The notes beneath the pieces are model-generated. The model did no database searches and was not told the DNA's origin. It saw only the letters and a program-made list of their open reading frames with translations. A stretch of 64,000 nt of DNA from Streptomyces griseiscabiei (GTDB lineage Bacteria > Actinomycetota > Actinomycetes > Streptomycetales > Streptomycetaceae). A program made the position numbers and the translations under genes. The stretch lies in contig NZ_JAGJBZ010000001.1 in assembly GCF_020010925.1 (NCBI RefSeq), positions 2,108,001 to 2,172,000 on the forward strand, given 5' to 3'. Shown here in pieces: positions 52,643-60,335 of the stretch. The first letter of the stretch is position 1; each line of letters begins with the position of its first letter.

Positions 52643-52888
52643 CACTTCGCATAAACCGGCGGCAAGCGGGCCGACAGGGTTTTTGTCACTCTGCGCAAAA
52701 TTCCCGGATCGGGGCGTTCCCGTCACCTTTTCCGCTTGTGGAGGAGTCGTAAAGCGGCCTTAATGAGAACCGCGTACACGCCCGTGGGGGAACACCGCGA
52801 AATTCAGCAATCAGTACGGGCACGGGTACGAAATTCCTCAGCCAGGCGCCATGCGAGGGCGCACGCCCGAAACGGGAGGGAATCTCCG

Positions 52889-53779
52889 ATGAATGCAGGC
52901 ATACGAAAGAGAATCATGGCGGCGACGGCGGTCGTCGTCACCTCGACGGCACTCATGCTCGGCACCCCGGGCATCTCCTCGGCCGCCCCCGCCGCCACCC
53001 CCAGCCTGCGTGCCTACGGGATCAGCGGTGACGGCACGCTGATGGCCGCGTTCTGGACCGACCGGGCGGACGTGCTCAACTGGGTCAGGGCCGTCACCGG
53101 TCTCAGCGGCGACACGGGTCTGGTCGGCATCGACTTCCGGGTGCAGAACGGCGTGCTGTACGGCGTGGGCAACAAGGGCGGCATCTACACGATCAAGATC
53201 CCGACGGGCACGCAGGACGTCGTGGTCACCAAGGTGTCCCAGCTCCAGTACGCGCTGGTCGGCGCGAACTTCGGCGTCGACTTCAACCCGGCGGCCGACC
53301 GGCTGCGTGTGATCAGCGACAACGGCCAGAACCTGCGGCACAACCTGAACGACCACACGACGATCCAGGACCTGAACCTCACCACCCCGCCGATCGAGGG
53401 CACCACCAAGGGCGTCTCCGCCGCCGCCTACACGAACAACGACCTCGACGGGTCCACCGCGACCACCCTGTTCGACATCAACACGACCACGGACCAGGTC
53501 GTCATCCAGTCCCCGGCCAACAACGGCACGCTCGCCCCGACCGGCAACCTCGGCCTCGACGCCCAGATCAACGCCGGCATGGACATCTACTCCACGCTGA
53601 GCGGCGGCAAGACGGTCGACAACCTCGCCTTCGCCTCCCTCACCGCCTCCGGCGCGAGCACGCCCTCCCTCTACACCGTCAACGTCTTCACCGGGCAGGC
53701 CACCCTCGTCAACGACGCCGCCAAGTCCAAGTTCCCCCTGAACATCACGGACGTCGCCGTCTCCCTCACCGGCAGCTGA
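52889..53779 (+). CDS. Secreted DUF4394 protein
   Basis: About 296 residues. A signal peptide (MNAGIRKRIMAATAVVV, cleavage near SSAAPA) precedes a DUF4394 domain: repeated beta units such as LVGIDFRVQNGVLYGVG and FGVDFNPAADRLRVISDNGQN, suggesting a beta-propeller. No catalytic motif is obvious. Fewer Arg residues and more Asn than its neighbours. ATG at 52889 follows GGGAGGG. Extracellular; role unknown. Confidence 0.88.
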   Translation: MNAGIRKRIMAATAVVVTSTALMLGTPGISSAAPAATPSLRAYGISGDGTLMAAFWTDRADVLNWVRAVTGLSGDTGLVGIDFRVQNGVLYGVGNKGGIYTIKIPTGTQDVVVTKVSQLQYALVGANFGVDFNPAADRLRVISDNGQNLRHNLNDHTTIQDLNLTTPPIEGTTKGVSAAAYTNNDLDGSTATTLFDINTTTDQVVIQSPANNGTLAPTGNLGLDAQINAGMDIYSTLSGGKTVDNLAFASLTASGASTPSLYTVNVFTGQATLVNDAAKSKFPLNITDVAVSLTGS

Positions 53780-53798
53780 CCCGTCGCACCTCCTCACC

Positions 53799-53834
53799 CT
53801 CGCCGCGGCCCGGACATCACCGGACCGCGGCGAG
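53799..53834 (+). terminator. Terminator of the DUF4394 gene
   Basis: A perfect 10-bp stem (53799-53808 with 53825-53834, CTCGCCGCGG) encloses an inner CCGG/CCGG pairing. It lies 20 bp after the stop and just before the spo0M promoter. Confidence 0.75.
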
Positions 53835-53859
53835 TCGGCGTACGCATCTCCTCTATGCT

Positions 53860-53875
53860 TCTACACGTCTGTAGA
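53860..53875. promoter_or_regulatory. BlaI-type operator, copy A (spo0M)
   Basis: TCTACA-CGTC-TGTAGA, 59 bp upstream of the Spo0M ATG. Adjacent TATGCT (53854-53859) could be the -10 element, so binding would cover the transcription start. Same 6-4-6 dyad as copies B, C and D. Confidence 0.75.
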
Positions 53876-53933
53876 GGGAATGGCTGCCCTCAACAGCCCC
53901 CGTACGTACGCAAGTTAAGGAGTGGACGCCACG

Positions 53934-54917
53934 ATGGTGTTCAAACGACTGCTCGGTTCGCTCGGTGTGGGCGGCCCCACGGTCGACACGGTTCTCGACC
54001 CCGGCGCGGTCCGCCCCGGCGCCACACTGAGCGGCCGGGTCCATCTCAAGGGCGGTGACGCCGACTTCGAGATCGAGCACATCACCCTGGAGCTGGTGGC
54101 GCGGGTCGAGGCCGAGCACGAGGAGGGCGAGAGCGAGGGCGTCGCCGTCTTCGACCGGACCACCGTCGGCGGCGGCTTCCGGCTGGCCGCGGGCGAACTG
54201 CGCGAGGTCCCGTTCACCCTCGCCCTGCCGTGGGAGACCCCGATCACCGAGCTCTACGGCCAGGCCCTCGGCATCGTGCTCGGCGTCCGCACCGAACTGG
54301 CCGTCGCCGACGCCCGGGACAAGGGCGACCTCGACCAGTTGAACGTCACCCCGCTGCCCGCGCAGGAGGCGATCCTCGAAGCCCTCGGCCGGCTCGGCTT
54401 CGGCTTCCGCTCCGCCGACCTCGAACACGGGCGGATCCACGGCACCGGCCAGCAGCTCCCCTTCTACCAGGAGATCGAGCTGATCCCCGCGCCGGAGTAC
54501 GCCGACCGGATCAACGAGATCGAGCTGACCTTCCTCGCCGGTCCCGGCGGCCTGGAGGTCGTCCTGGAGGCCGACAAGCGCGGCGGGGCGTACTCCGGGA
54601 GCCACGACACCCTCACCCGCTTCACCGTCTCCCACGCCGAGGTCGCCCAGCAGGACTGGAACACCCTGGTCGACGGCTGGATCCGGCAGCTGGCCGAGCA
54701 CCGCGCCGCCTACGCCCCCACCTCCCTCCACGGCCACCAGGGTGCACACGGCGACGACGGCCACCGCTCCGGCCCGGGCATCGGTACCGCCGTCGCCGCG
54801 GGCGCCGCCGGGCTCGCCGTCGGTGTGGTCGGCGGCATGGTGGCCGCCGAAGTCGTGGACGAGGTCGGGGACTTCTTCGAGGGCGAGGAGGAAGAAGAGG
54901 AGGAGGACGAGGAGTAG
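53934..54917 (+). CDS. Spo0M-like sporulation-control / arrestin-fold protein
   Basis: About 327 residues. The Spo0M family arrestin-like domain is visible (MVFKRLLGSLGVGGPTVDTV, then GRVHLKGGDADFEIEHI, VPFTLALPWETPITELYG). The C-terminal part has a Gly/Ala-rich hydrophobic segment (GTAVAAGAAGLAVGVVGG) and ends in a very acidic tail (EGEEEEEEEDEE). ATG at 53934 follows AAGGAG; GTG at 53922 overlaps that site. Soluble stress or sporulation-linked protein in relatives. The operator upstream places it with the BlaI/TerD group. Confidence 0.88.
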   Translation: MVFKRLLGSLGVGGPTVDTVLDPGAVRPGATLSGRVHLKGGDADFEIEHITLELVARVEAEHEEGESEGVAVFDRTTVGGGFRLAAGELREVPFTLALPWETPITELYGQALGIVLGVRTELAVADARDKGDLDQLNVTPLPAQEAILEALGRLGFGFRSADLEHGRIHGTGQQLPFYQEIELIPAPEYADRINEIELTFLAGPGGLEVVLEADKRGGAYSGSHDTLTRFTVSHAEVAQQDWNTLVDGWIRQLAEHRAAYAPTSLHGHQGAHGDDGHRSGPGIGTAVAAGAAGLAVGVVGGMVAAEVVDEVGDFFEGEEEEEEEDEE

Positions 54918-54958
54918 GAGCAGGACGGAGAGCAGGCGGAGGAGGACTGACATACGGT

Positions 54959-54986
54959 CCGGCGGGCCCGGGGAGCGGCCCGCCGG
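54959..54986. terminator. Bidirectional terminator
   Basis: A perfect 10-bp stem (54959-54968 with 54977-54986, CCGGCGGGCC) and 8-nt loop between convergent spo0M and LCP genes. Confidence 0.85.
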
Positions 54987-54987
54987 G

Positions 54988-56373
54988 TCAGCGCAGCTTC
55001 TCCAGATCGAGGTCCGATCCGACGACCAGGGTTACCACTCCCGCCGCGGCGTCCGCGGACCGTGCGGCCTTGGCGTCGGGCAGCCGTGAGGCGAGGACCT
55101 TCGCGTACTTGGTGAGGTCGTCCGGGTAGGAGACCGTGGTGGTGTCGGTGGTCTCGGGCGCGTTGCCCGTGCCGACGACCGTGAAGCCGGCCTCGCGCAG
55201 CTTCTCGGCGACGGCGGCGGCGCGCCCGGTGACCCCGGTGCCGTTGAGGACCTGGACCCGCACGGCGGACGCGTAGATCAGATCCTTCTTGGCCCGCGCC
55301 TGGAGCTTCTTCTTGTCCACCTCCTTGTCGCCGGCCAGCGAGGTGAACAGGTCGGCGGCCTGCGGGTACTGCCAGACGATGTTGGCCTTGTCGGCGGGGA
55401 CGTCGGCCTCACGGGGGTAGTTGGGGACGGTGAGGAAGGTCAGCCGGTCGCTCGGGATGCCCTTCAGCTCGGAGGCGAGGTCGTAGAGCGGGTCGATGCC
55501 GGCGAGATCCTCGTCCGTGGTCAGGGACTTGGTTGCGGACTGCAGGAAGTCGTAGAGCGAAGGCGGGCTGGTCAGCTTGGACTTGGCCTTGGACGCCAGC
55601 GCCTCCATGAACTCCTGCTGCCGGCCGATGCGTCCGATGTCGGAGCCGTCGCCCACCGCGTAGCGGGTCCGTACATAGCCGAGGGCCTGCTCGCCCCGGA
55701 CGGTCTGGCAGCCGGCTTCGATGTCGAGGCGGGCGTTCTCGTCCTTGATGGCCTGCTCGGGGCAGACCTCGATGCCCTCCAGGGCGTCGACCATCCCCTT
55801 GAAGCCCTGGAAGTCGACGGACATGAAGTTGTCGATGCGCAGTCCGGTGTTGGCCTCGACCGTACGGATCGAGCAGGCGGCGGCCCCGGCGACCTCGCCG
55901 CTCGAACCGCCGATCGCGAACGCCTCGTTGATCTTCGCCAGATGCGGGCCGGACGTGGTGCCGTCGCCCTTCTCGCAGGCCGATATCTCGACCCAGGAGT
56001 CGCGCGGGAACGACACCACGGTGGCCCACTCCCGGTTCGCGGGGATGTGCAGCACCATCAGCGTGTCCGACTGCATGGTGGTCAGGTCCTTGCCGTACTT
56101 GGCGTTGGCCCCGTCGCGGCTGTCCGAGCCGACGACCATGATGTTCTTCGACCCCGGGCTGAGATTGACCGGCCGGTCCCCGCCGAGCTTGCCGTCGACG
56201 TCGGCGCCCGTGATGTTGTTGTCCAGGTCCTTGTAGACCCAGGCACCGACACCGCCGGCACCGAGGACGAGCACGGCCGCGGTCCCCGCGAGCCAGCTCA
56301 CCGTACGGCCGCGTCGTGTCAGCCGTGTCCCCCCGCCTCCGGCGCCCGCGCGCCGCCTTCCCGTACCGCTCAC
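54988..56373 (-). CDS. LytR-CpsA-Psr (LCP) family cell-wall ligase
   Basis: About 461 residues. One membrane helix near the N-terminus (VSWLAGTAAVLVLGAGGVGAW, ~25-45) anchors the protein. The extracellular LCP domain shows NIMVVGSDSRDG (~77), DTLMVLHIP, VVSFPRDSWVEI and GEQALGYVRTRY with the Arg residues that bind the polyprenyl phosphate. A LytR_C domain (~350-450; VRVQVLNGTGVTGRAA) closes the protein. LCP enzymes move glycopolymers from lipid carriers to peptidoglycan. GTG at 56373. A BlaI-type operator lies 85 bp upstream. Confidence 0.92.
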   Translation of the reverse strand: MSGTGRRRAGAGGGGTRLTRRGRTVSWLAGTAAVLVLGAGGVGAWVYKDLDNNITGADVDGKLGGDRPVNLSPGSKNIMVVGSDSRDGANAKYGKDLTTMQSDTLMVLHIPANREWATVVSFPRDSWVEISACEKGDGTTSGPHLAKINEAFAIGGSSGEVAGAAACSIRTVEANTGLRIDNFMSVDFQGFKGMVDALEGIEVCPEQAIKDENARLDIEAGCQTVRGEQALGYVRTRYAVGDGSDIGRIGRQQEFMEALASKAKSKLTSPPSLYDFLQSATKSLTTDEDLAGIDPLYDLASELKGIPSDRLTFLTVPNYPREADVPADKANIVWQYPQAADLFTSLAGDKEVDKKKLQARAKKDLIYASAVRVQVLNGTGVTGRAAAVAEKLREAGFTVVGTGNAPETTDTTTVSYPDDLTKYAKVLASRLPDAKAARSADAAAGVVTLVVGSDLDLEKLR

Positions 56374-56457
56374 CGGCCCTGCCCCCGCCTCGGCCGCACC
56401 CGGCCGGTCGACTGCCCCCTGGTCGTCCGGTGGTCGTGATCACCGAACCCGCAGGAC

Positions 56458-56473
56458 TCTACATGCATGTAGA
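56458..56473. promoter_or_regulatory. BlaI-type operator, copy B (LCP gene)
   Basis: TCTACA-TGCA-TGTAGA, a fully self-complementary 16-mer including the spacer, 85 bp upstream of the LCP GTG and downstream of the M56 gene. Confidence 0.75.
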
Positions 56474-56548
56474 TATACGGATCGGTGCCGTACACGTCTC
56501 ACCACGCCCCGTGTTCACGACGGCGTGCGCGAACGTCGCGGACGAACG

Positions 56549-57481
56549 TCACAGTGGCGTCGCAGCGTACAGAATGAGGACCATCGTCACGGCCGAGTTC
56601 GCCGAGGACATGGCCGACAGCGCCGCGCCGACGGCCGCTCCCCACGCGGCCAGCCCCACCGAGGTGAACACCGAGGGCAGGCTGCGCACCGCGGGCGGCG
56701 GACCGAGGAGCGCCGCGACCCGGCGCGGCACGGGTCCCGAGGCGGCGAAGCCGGCGAGTGTCGCCACCGGTGAACCGGCGGACACCAGCGCCGCCTTGCC
56801 GATCGCGCGCGCCACCACCCGGCGGCTGCCGACCGTGTGCGCCGCGTCCTCGTCCGCCCACCGCTCCGCCGTGTACGCCACGGCCGTGCCCAGGGGCCGC
56901 AGGAACGGGTTGGCACGCGCGGCCAGCCGGACGGCGAGCAGCAACCGGTGGTGCCGGGCGGCGAGATGGGCCCGCTCATGGGCGAACAGCGCCCGCCGCT
57001 CGGCCGGTTCCAGACACGCCAGCAGGGCCGTGCTCACCACGACCCGGTCGCGCCTGCCGCCGGGCAGCGCGTACGCGTACGGCGCCTCGTCGGGCAGGAC
57101 GGCCACCTCCGTGCCGGGCAGCCCGGCCAGGGCCCGGTGGGCGCGGCGGCGGACCCGGCCGTGCCGCCCGAGGGCCCGGCCGCAGGCCAGCAGTACGGCG
57201 AGCAGCGCGGGGATGGCGAGGCGCCCGGCGACCTCGTCGTACGGGACGGCCGCGCGCACCTCGGGGTCGGACCAGCCGTCGGGCAGGGGATTGCCGGGCA
57301 GTTGGGCCGTGCCGACCACCATCAGCAGGCCCAGGCAGACGGTGCTGCACACCGCCATCACCACGGCCACACCGGTCAGCAGCCGAGTGGCGGTGCGTGG
57401 ATGCAGCCGCTGCTCGGCCAGTCGTGCGATGGGCCACGCGGTGAGCGGCAGGACGAGCGGCAGAAAGACGAACACCCCCAT
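56549..57481 (-). CDS. M56 (BlaR1-like) membrane metallopeptidase
   Basis: About 310 residues, with several membrane segments (four or so by eye). The zinc motif HExxH is HERAH in LFAHERAHLAARHHRL (~170), with a downstream ERWADEDA that may give the third ligand. Unlike BlaR1/MecR1 it has no penicillin-binding sensor domain after the last helix. ATG at 57481, 5 bp after the blaI stop, so the pair is co-transcribed. Likely cleaves the adjacent BlaI-type repressor or another regulator when the envelope is stressed. Confidence 0.88.
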   Translation of the reverse strand: MGVFVFLPLVLPLTAWPIARLAEQRLHPRTATRLLTGVAVVMAVCSTVCLGLLMVVGTAQLPGNPLPDGWSDPEVRAAVPYDEVAGRLAIPALLAVLLACGRALGRHGRVRRRAHRALAGLPGTEVAVLPDEAPYAYALPGGRRDRVVVSTALLACLEPAERRALFAHERAHLAARHHRLLLAVRLAARANPFLRPLGTAVAYTAERWADEDAAHTVGSRRVVARAIGKAALVSAGSPVATLAGFAASGPVPRRVAALLGPPPAVRSLPSVFTSVGLAAWGAAVGAALSAMSSANSAVTMVLILYAATPL

Positions 57482-57486
57482 GAGGC

Positions 57487-57873
57487 CTAGTCGTCCCCTT
57501 CGCCCCTCGCCCGCCCCAGCAACTCGCGCAGCAGCCGTTCGTCGTCCGGCGCCAGGGAGGTGACGAAGCTGGCCAGCACCGCCTCGCGGTCGCTCTCGCC
57601 GTCGAGGACCCGGCGCATCCGGTGCGCGGCCAGGCCCGCCTGGTCCGAGGCGGGGGTCCACACGAAGGAGCGGCCGGAACGCTCCCGGCTCACCGCGCCC
57701 TTGGCCAGCAGCCGGGTCAGGATGGTGATCACCGTCGTATAGGCGAGGTCGCCGCCGAGGCGTTCCTGGACCCACCCCGCGCTCTCGGGGCCGTCCGCCT
57801 CGCGCAGCGCGGACAGGACGAGCGCCTCCAACTCGCCCTGGCCCCGCCGCCGGGAGCGCTGTCGGTCCGTCAC
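57487..57873 (-). CDS. BlaI/MecI-family transcriptional repressor
   Basis: About 128 residues. Winged helix with the family pattern: GELEALVLSALREADGPESA, then WVQERLGGDLAYTTVITILTR (recognition helix, shown in part) and LAKGAVSRERSGRSFVWTP. The C-terminal half forms the dimerisation helices. GTG at 57873 follows AAAGGGGACGGG; TTG at 57894 is possible. Family members bind TACA/TGTA dyads and are cleaved by M56 partners. Operator copy C lies 69 bp upstream, predicting autoregulation. Confidence 0.92.
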   Translation of the reverse strand: MTDRQRSRRRGQGELEALVLSALREADGPESAGWVQERLGGDLAYTTVITILTRLLAKGAVSRERSGRSFVWTPASDQAGLAAHRMRRVLDGESDREAVLASFVTSLAPDDERLLRELLGRARGEGDD

Positions 57874-57894
57874 ACCCCGTCCCCTTTCCGTCAA

Positions 57895-57942
57895 CCGTCT
57901 CGTGATCCGTCTCGCGGTCCCTCTCGCGGTCCGTCTCGTGAT
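57895..57942. repeat. Four 12-bp tandem repeats in the blaI leader
   Basis: Four adjoining copies of CCGTCTCGYGRT-like units (57895, 57907, 57919, 57931) lie between the blaI start and operator copy C. Outer copies end GTGAT, inner copies GCGGT. Confidence 0.75.
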
Positions 57943-57957
57943 CTACAGAATTGTAGA
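57942..57957. promoter_or_regulatory. BlaI-type operator, copy C (blaI)
   Basis: TCTACA-GAAT-TGTAGA, directly before the 12-bp repeats in the blaI leader, in the shared blaI/terD control region. Confidence 0.8.
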
Positions 57958-57987
57958 AGGAGAGTTGCCGAAGGACTCTCCCCATCT

Positions 57988-58003
57988 TCTACAGTGCTGT
58001 AGA
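57988..58003. promoter_or_regulatory. BlaI-type operator, copy D (terD)
   Basis: TCTACA-GTGC-TGTAGA, 55 bp upstream of the terD GTG and 46 bp (start to start) from copy C. Two sites at a divergent promoter would let one repressor control both directions. Confidence 0.8.
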
Positions 58004-58058
58004 TTTCTGAGGAATCCATGACGCCGACGACACCGACAACGTCAAGAAGGAGTACGCC

Positions 58059-58634
58059 GTGGGAGTTTCCCTGTCCAAAGGCGGCAACGTCTCGCTCAAC
58101 AAGGAGGCACCGGGTCTGACGGCCGTCCTGATCGGACTGGGCTGGGACGTGCGGACGACCACCGGCACCGACTACGACCTCGACGCCTCGGCACTGCTGC
58201 TCGACACCGCCGGGAAGGTCCTCTCCGACCGGCACTTCGTCTTCTACAACAACCTGACCAGCCCGGACGGTTCGGTCGAGCACACCGGTGACAACCTCAC
58301 CGGTGAGGGCGAGGGCGACGACGAGTCGGTCAAGGTGAACCTGGCGGCCGTGCCCGCCGAGGTCGACCGGATCGTCTTCCCGGTCTCGATCCACGACGCC
58401 GCGAACCGGGGCCAGAGCTTCGGCCAGGTCCGCAACGCCTTCATCCGCGTGGTCAACCAGGCCGGCGGCACCGAGATCGCCCGCTACGACCTGTCCGAGG
58501 ACGCCTCCACCGAGACGGCGATGGTCTTCGGCGAGCTGTACCGCAACGGCGCCGACTGGAAGTTCCGTGCCGTCGGGCAGGGTTACGCCTCCGGGCTGGC
58601 CGGGATCGCCGCCGACTTCGGCGTCAACGTCTGA
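58059..58634 (+). CDS. terD: TerD-family stress protein
   Basis: About 191 residues, the normal TerD length. [57 protein letters not shown] and [10 protein letters not shown] are family hallmarks; the acidic loops bind Ca2+. These proteins accompany tellurite and general envelope stress responses. GTG at 58059 has AAGGAG upstream. Preceded by operator copy D; the next gene follows after 9 bp. Confidence 0.95.
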   Translation: MGVSLSKGGNVSLNKEAPGLTAVLIGLGWDVRTTTGTDYDLDASALLLDTAGKVLSDRHFVFYNNLTSPDGSVEHTGDNLTGEGEGDDESVKVNLAAVPAEVDRIVFPVSIHDAANRGQSFGQVRNAFIRVVNQAGGTEIARYDLSEDASTETAMVFGELYRNGADWKFRAVGQGYASGLAGIAADFGVNV

Positions 58635-58643
58635 GGAGGCGGG

Positions 58644-59357
58644 GTGAAGGGGCGGTATCGCCCGGCCGGCCCGCGCTCCGAGGACCGGGCCGACTTCGAG
58701 GCCGTACTGCGGCTGGCGCTGGACACCCCGGACATCCGGGACGCCCTGCGCGCCGACGCGAGCGGTCTGGCCGAACGGCGGCTGCGGTTCCGGGCGGAGG
58801 CGGACGCGGACGCGATCATGGCGGTGGCGCACGCCGAGCACGAGGCGTACCTCGCCGCGCTCGCGTCCGCCGCCGGGGCGTCGGCCACCGGCGGGGAGTG
58901 GGGCGCGCCGGCGGTCGACGCCCCGGGCGGGAAGGGGGACGCGCCGATGGTCGAGGATGCGGAGGGACGGGCGTGGCGCCGGGCCGCCGACGCCGAGTTG
59001 CTGCCGCTCGTGGCGGTGCTCACACCGTCCCTGGCCGCCTCCTCCGCCGCCGTCGTGCTCGTCCTCGGGTATCTCCTGCGACTGACCGGGGTGCGGGGCA
59101 CATTGCCCGGTTCGCTGATCGCCGCCGGCTGGACGCTCACCCTCTTCGCGGCCGTGAGCGCCCTGCTGGCGTTCGCCGCGCTGTTCCGTACGGCGCTGCG
59201 CGGACACGGCGACCGGGAGCGTCCCGGCGGACCGGAGCAGGCCCGGCTCGTCTGGCGGCAGGCGCTGTTGTACCGGGGCATGCTCCCCCATCTGCGCCGC
59301 TGCCTCCACGAGGATCCGTCCCTCAGCGGACCGAGTCCCCGGAACCGTCCCGCTTGA
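58644..59357 (+). CDS. Unknown membrane protein, terD operon
   Basis: About 237 residues. An Ala/Arg-rich N-terminal soluble part (~1-115) precedes two membrane helices (ASSAAVVLVLGYLLRL and SLIAAGWTLTLFAAVSALLAF, ~127-190) and a cytoplasmic-like basic tail. No family recognised. GTG at 58644 has GAGGAGG upstream, 9 bp after terD, so co-transcribed. Its 3' end overlaps the convergent DUF7144-like gene by 35 bp. Confidence 0.75.
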   Translation: MKGRYRPAGPRSEDRADFEAVLRLALDTPDIRDALRADASGLAERRLRFRAEADADAIMAVAHAEHEAYLAALASAAGASATGGEWGAPAVDAPGGKGDAPMVEDAEGRAWRRAADAELLPLVAVLTPSLAASSAAVVLVLGYLLRLTGVRGTLPGSLIAAGWTLTLFAAVSALLAFAALFRTALRGHGDRERPGGPEQARLVWRQALLYRGMLPHLRRCLHEDPSLSGPSPRNRPA

Positions 59358-59757
59358 CCACGCACAGGGCCCAGATGATGAAGGCCGAGAAGGCGATCAT
59401 CACGATGGACCAGACGGGGTAGTACGGCAGGGACAGGAAGTTGGCGATGATGATGAGGCCGGCGATGGCGACGCCGGCCACCCGCGCCCACATCGACGCC
59501 TGGAACAGGCCCAGACTGACGAGGACGGCCACGGCACCGAGGATGAGATGGACCCAGCCCCAGCCGGTGAGGTCGAACTCGAAGACGTAGTTGCGGGTGC
59601 TGACGAAGACCTCGTCCTCGGCGATCGCCATGATGCCCCGGCACACCGCGAGGATGCCCGCGATCATGAGCATGATGGCCGCGAAGACCGTCAGCCCCTC
59701 GGCGACGGGCCGTGCGTGCTTGGTCGAACGCACATGCCCGGAGTGTGTGGCTGTCAT
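59323..59757 (-). CDS. Small four-helix membrane protein (DUF7144 type)
   Basis: About 144 residues with four hydrophobic segments: GLTVFAAIMLMIAGILAVC, WVHLILGAVAVLVSLGLF, VAGVAIAGLIIIANFLSLP and WSIVMIAFSAFIIWALCVV. The TRNYVFEFDLTGWGWVHL stretch is typical of a widespread actinobacterial family of unknown role. ATG at 59757, 4 bp from the stop of the upstream SHOCT gene, so co-transcribed with it. Confidence 0.85.
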   Translation of the reverse strand: MTATHSGHVRSTKHARPVAEGLTVFAAIMLMIAGILAVCRGIMAIAEDEVFVSTRNYVFEFDLTGWGWVHLILGAVAVLVSLGLFQASMWARVAGVAIAGLIIIANFLSLPYYPVWSIVMIAFSAFIIWALCVVKRDGSGDSVR

Positions 59758-59761
59758 ACCG

Positions 59762-60223
59762 CTACCTCGATTCGCTGTGGTGCGTTCCGTGGCCGCTTCC
59801 GTGGCCGCTCAGGACCAGTTCCTTGGCGCGGCGGAACTCGTCGTCGGAGATGTCGCCGCGGGAGCGGATCTCGGACAGTCTGGCCAGTTCGTCGACACTG
59901 CTGGGCTGTCCCCCACCGCCCTTGGCCGTCTGCCGGATGTAGTCGTCGAAGGCGTTCTGCTGGGCCCGTGCCTGCGCCACCTCGCGACGGCCCATGTTCT
60001 TGCCACGGGCGATCACGTAGACGAACACGCCCAGGAACGGCAGCAGGATCGTGAAGACCAGCCAGCCCGCCTTGGCCCAGCCGCTCATCTCGTCGTCGCG
60101 GAAGATGTCGACCACGACCCGGAAGAGCAGCACGAACCACATGATCCACAGGAACAGCCAGAGCATCGACCAGAAGACGCTCAGCAGCGGGTAGTCGTAC
60201 GCGAGGTACGTCTGACCACTCAT
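59762..60223 (-). CDS. SHOCT-domain membrane protein (PLDc_N type)
   Basis: About 153 residues. Two membrane helices (SVFWSMLWLFLWIMWFVLLF and WLVFTILLPFLGVFVYVIA) form the PLDc_N-like part, followed by a linker and a C-terminal SHOCT motif (ELARLSEIRSRGDISDDEF, RRAKELVL). ATG at 60223 follows GGAGGAGA. Role unknown; common in actinomycetes beside other small membrane proteins. Confidence 0.88.
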   Translation of the reverse strand: MSGQTYLAYDYPLLSVFWSMLWLFLWIMWFVLLFRVVVDIFRDDEMSGWAKAGWLVFTILLPFLGVFVYVIARGKNMGRREVAQARAQQNAFDDYIRQTAKGGGGQPSSVDELARLSEIRSRGDISDDEFRRAKELVLSGHGSGHGTHHSESR

Positions 60224-60335
60224 GTCTCTCCTCCGTTCCGGACGTTCGCCCGACAGGTGTCCTGCCGTCCTCGGCGCGCCCACGGCACCGTGATCGGCGC
60301 CGTTCCCAGCGTGCGCACGGCAAGGTCCGGGTGCC

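Noticed and set aside
54905..54950. GGAGGAGGAC-type purine-rich stretch as a repeat element
   Set aside because: It is the continuation of the acidic Spo0M tail codons and the sequence just after its stop.
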